DNA of 5,916 nt from an uncultured Collinsella sp. (GTDB lineage Bacteria; Actinomycetota; Coriobacteriia; Coriobacteriales; Coriobacteriaceae): NCBI GenBank assembly GCA_902489955.1, contig CABUBY010000102.1:1-5916 (forward strand), in the 5' to 3' direction. The stretch's first letter is position 1. The number at the start of each line of letters is the position of its first letter. The translations under genes and the position numbers were made by a program. This document shows positions 5,340 to 5,916 of this stretch, piece by piece. The notes under the pieces were generated by a model. The model was given only the letters and a program-made list of their open reading frames with translations. It did no database searches and was not told the origin of the DNA.

Positions 5340-5916
5340 ATGGACGAAGGAGAGATGAGGGCTGGGGCCGCTCGTGTGGCCATCGATCTTGGGGACGTGT
5401 TGCCGTTCGACGGTTTCGACGAACTCCGTCATGAGGTCTTCGCCCGTGCCCTTATCATCGAGGGAACGGGGCGACGCGCCTGCGTCCTTTCGCTTGAGGT
5501 CACCTCGATCGCTCCGGCTCTACTCGCCGATCTGCGTGAGATTGTTGAGGATGCCGCCAATTGCAGCGGTGCTTATTCTTGGGTGGTTCCTACCCACACG
5601 TTTTCCATGCCTCACGTCCGCACTCCCGGGCATCTTGCCGACGATGCTACCCGCAATCGCAACGAGCGCTATCGCGCAGCACTCGTCGCTGCCGCCCGCA
5701 CGGCTGTCGAGCGCGCTGTTGCGGGCATTCGCTCCGTCACTCTCGCCACTGTGGAGGGCGAATGCCCCGTGAACGTTAATCGCGACATCGAGACGCCTGC
5801 CGGCTGGTGGTTGGGCTCGAATCCCAGGGGGTTTGCCGACCACACGATGCCCGTACTCGCCATAAGGGATGCCGGGGGCGAGTATGTTGCCGTGCTCGCG
5901 ACGGCGGACGTTCAGT
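5340..5916 (+). CDS. Neutral/alkaline ceramidase-like hydrolase, N-terminal part (cut by window edge)
   Basis: An open frame of 192 complete codons with no stop, running off the right edge. ATG 5340 has AGAGGGGAG (5323-5331) eight bases upstream and lies 26 bp after the amidohydrolase stop, so the two genes are probably co-transcribed. The visible part follows the N-terminal domain of neutral ceramidase-like proteins: AGAARVAIDL (opening strand), HEVFARALIIEG...ACVLSLEVTSI, a PTHTFSMP segment (84-91) where the family usually has THTHSGP, a helix RNERYRAALVAAARTAVERA, then CPVNVNRDI and HTMPVLAIRDAGGEYVAVLAT. Of the two histidines usual in THTHSG, H86 is kept and the second is F88. No signal peptide is seen, unlike secreted ceramidases, so an intracellular amide hydrolase with another substrate is likely. 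The family call rests on recalled motifs and half a protein, so the activity is open. Confidence 0.68.
   Translation, partial: MDEGEMRAGAARVAIDLGDVLPFDGFDELRHEVFARALIIEGTGRRACVLSLEVTSIAPALLADLREIVEDAANCSGAYSWVVPTHTFSMPHVRTPGHLADDATRNRNERYRAALVAAARTAVERAVAGIRSVTLATVEGECPVNVNRDIETPAGWWLGSNPRGFADHTMPVLAIRDAGGEYVAVLATADVQ

Noticed and set aside
1..5916. Mobile elements, CRISPR arrays, tRNA or rRNA genes, attachment sites
   Set aside because: No transposase or integrase motifs, regularly spaced repeats, cloverleaf-like sequences or target-site duplications were seen. The window looks like ordinary chromosomal metabolism and transport genes.

Overview
The window reads as part of a bacterial chromosome of moderately high GC content, with intergenic gaps that are clearly more AT-rich. 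The protein styles (a Kup potassium permease, an XRE-type helix-turn-helix fused to an AlaA-like aminotransferase, frequent GTG starts behind strong Shine-Dalgarno sequences) suggest a gut actinobacterium of the Coriobacteriia, perhaps Collinsella or a relative. That placement is an inference from recalled resemblance. No rRNA, tRNA, CRISPR array, insertion sequence or other sign of mobility was seen.

Layout. Positions 1-327 (minus) hold the first 109 codons of a Kup-family K+ transporter that runs off the left edge. Its leader carries a perfect 9+9 bp palindrome, and a second hairpin lies further upstream. Positions 485-1393 (minus) encode an EamA/DMT-family permease. It is divergently transcribed from a LysR-type regulator (1512-2369, plus), and the 118-bp gap between them carries a T-N11-A dyad. 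This is the classic arrangement of a LysR regulator with its target permease. Positions 2532-4052 (plus) encode a 506-residue protein: an N-terminal XRE DNA-binding domain, a Pro/Ser-rich linker, and a complete 405-residue alanine aminotransferase-like domain. A strong internal ribosome-binding site sits directly before the aminotransferase methionine. The gene is preceded by repeated ATTGAAC half-sites and followed by a strong intrinsic terminator (4074-4116).

Positions 4279-5313 (plus) encode an amidohydrolase-2-like TIM-barrel protein that has lost most of the expected metal ligands. Its promoter region contains a TATTCCA/TGGAATA dyad. It is followed after 26 bp by an open reading frame (5340-5916, cut by the right edge) that resembles the N-terminal domain of neutral/alkaline ceramidase-like hydrolases. 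The two probably form one transcript and may act on the same unidentified substrate.

Every gap between genes is shorter than 300 bp. The most interesting items are the regulator-enzyme fusion with its possible second start and phased operator-like repeats, and the pair of atypical hydrolases at the right.
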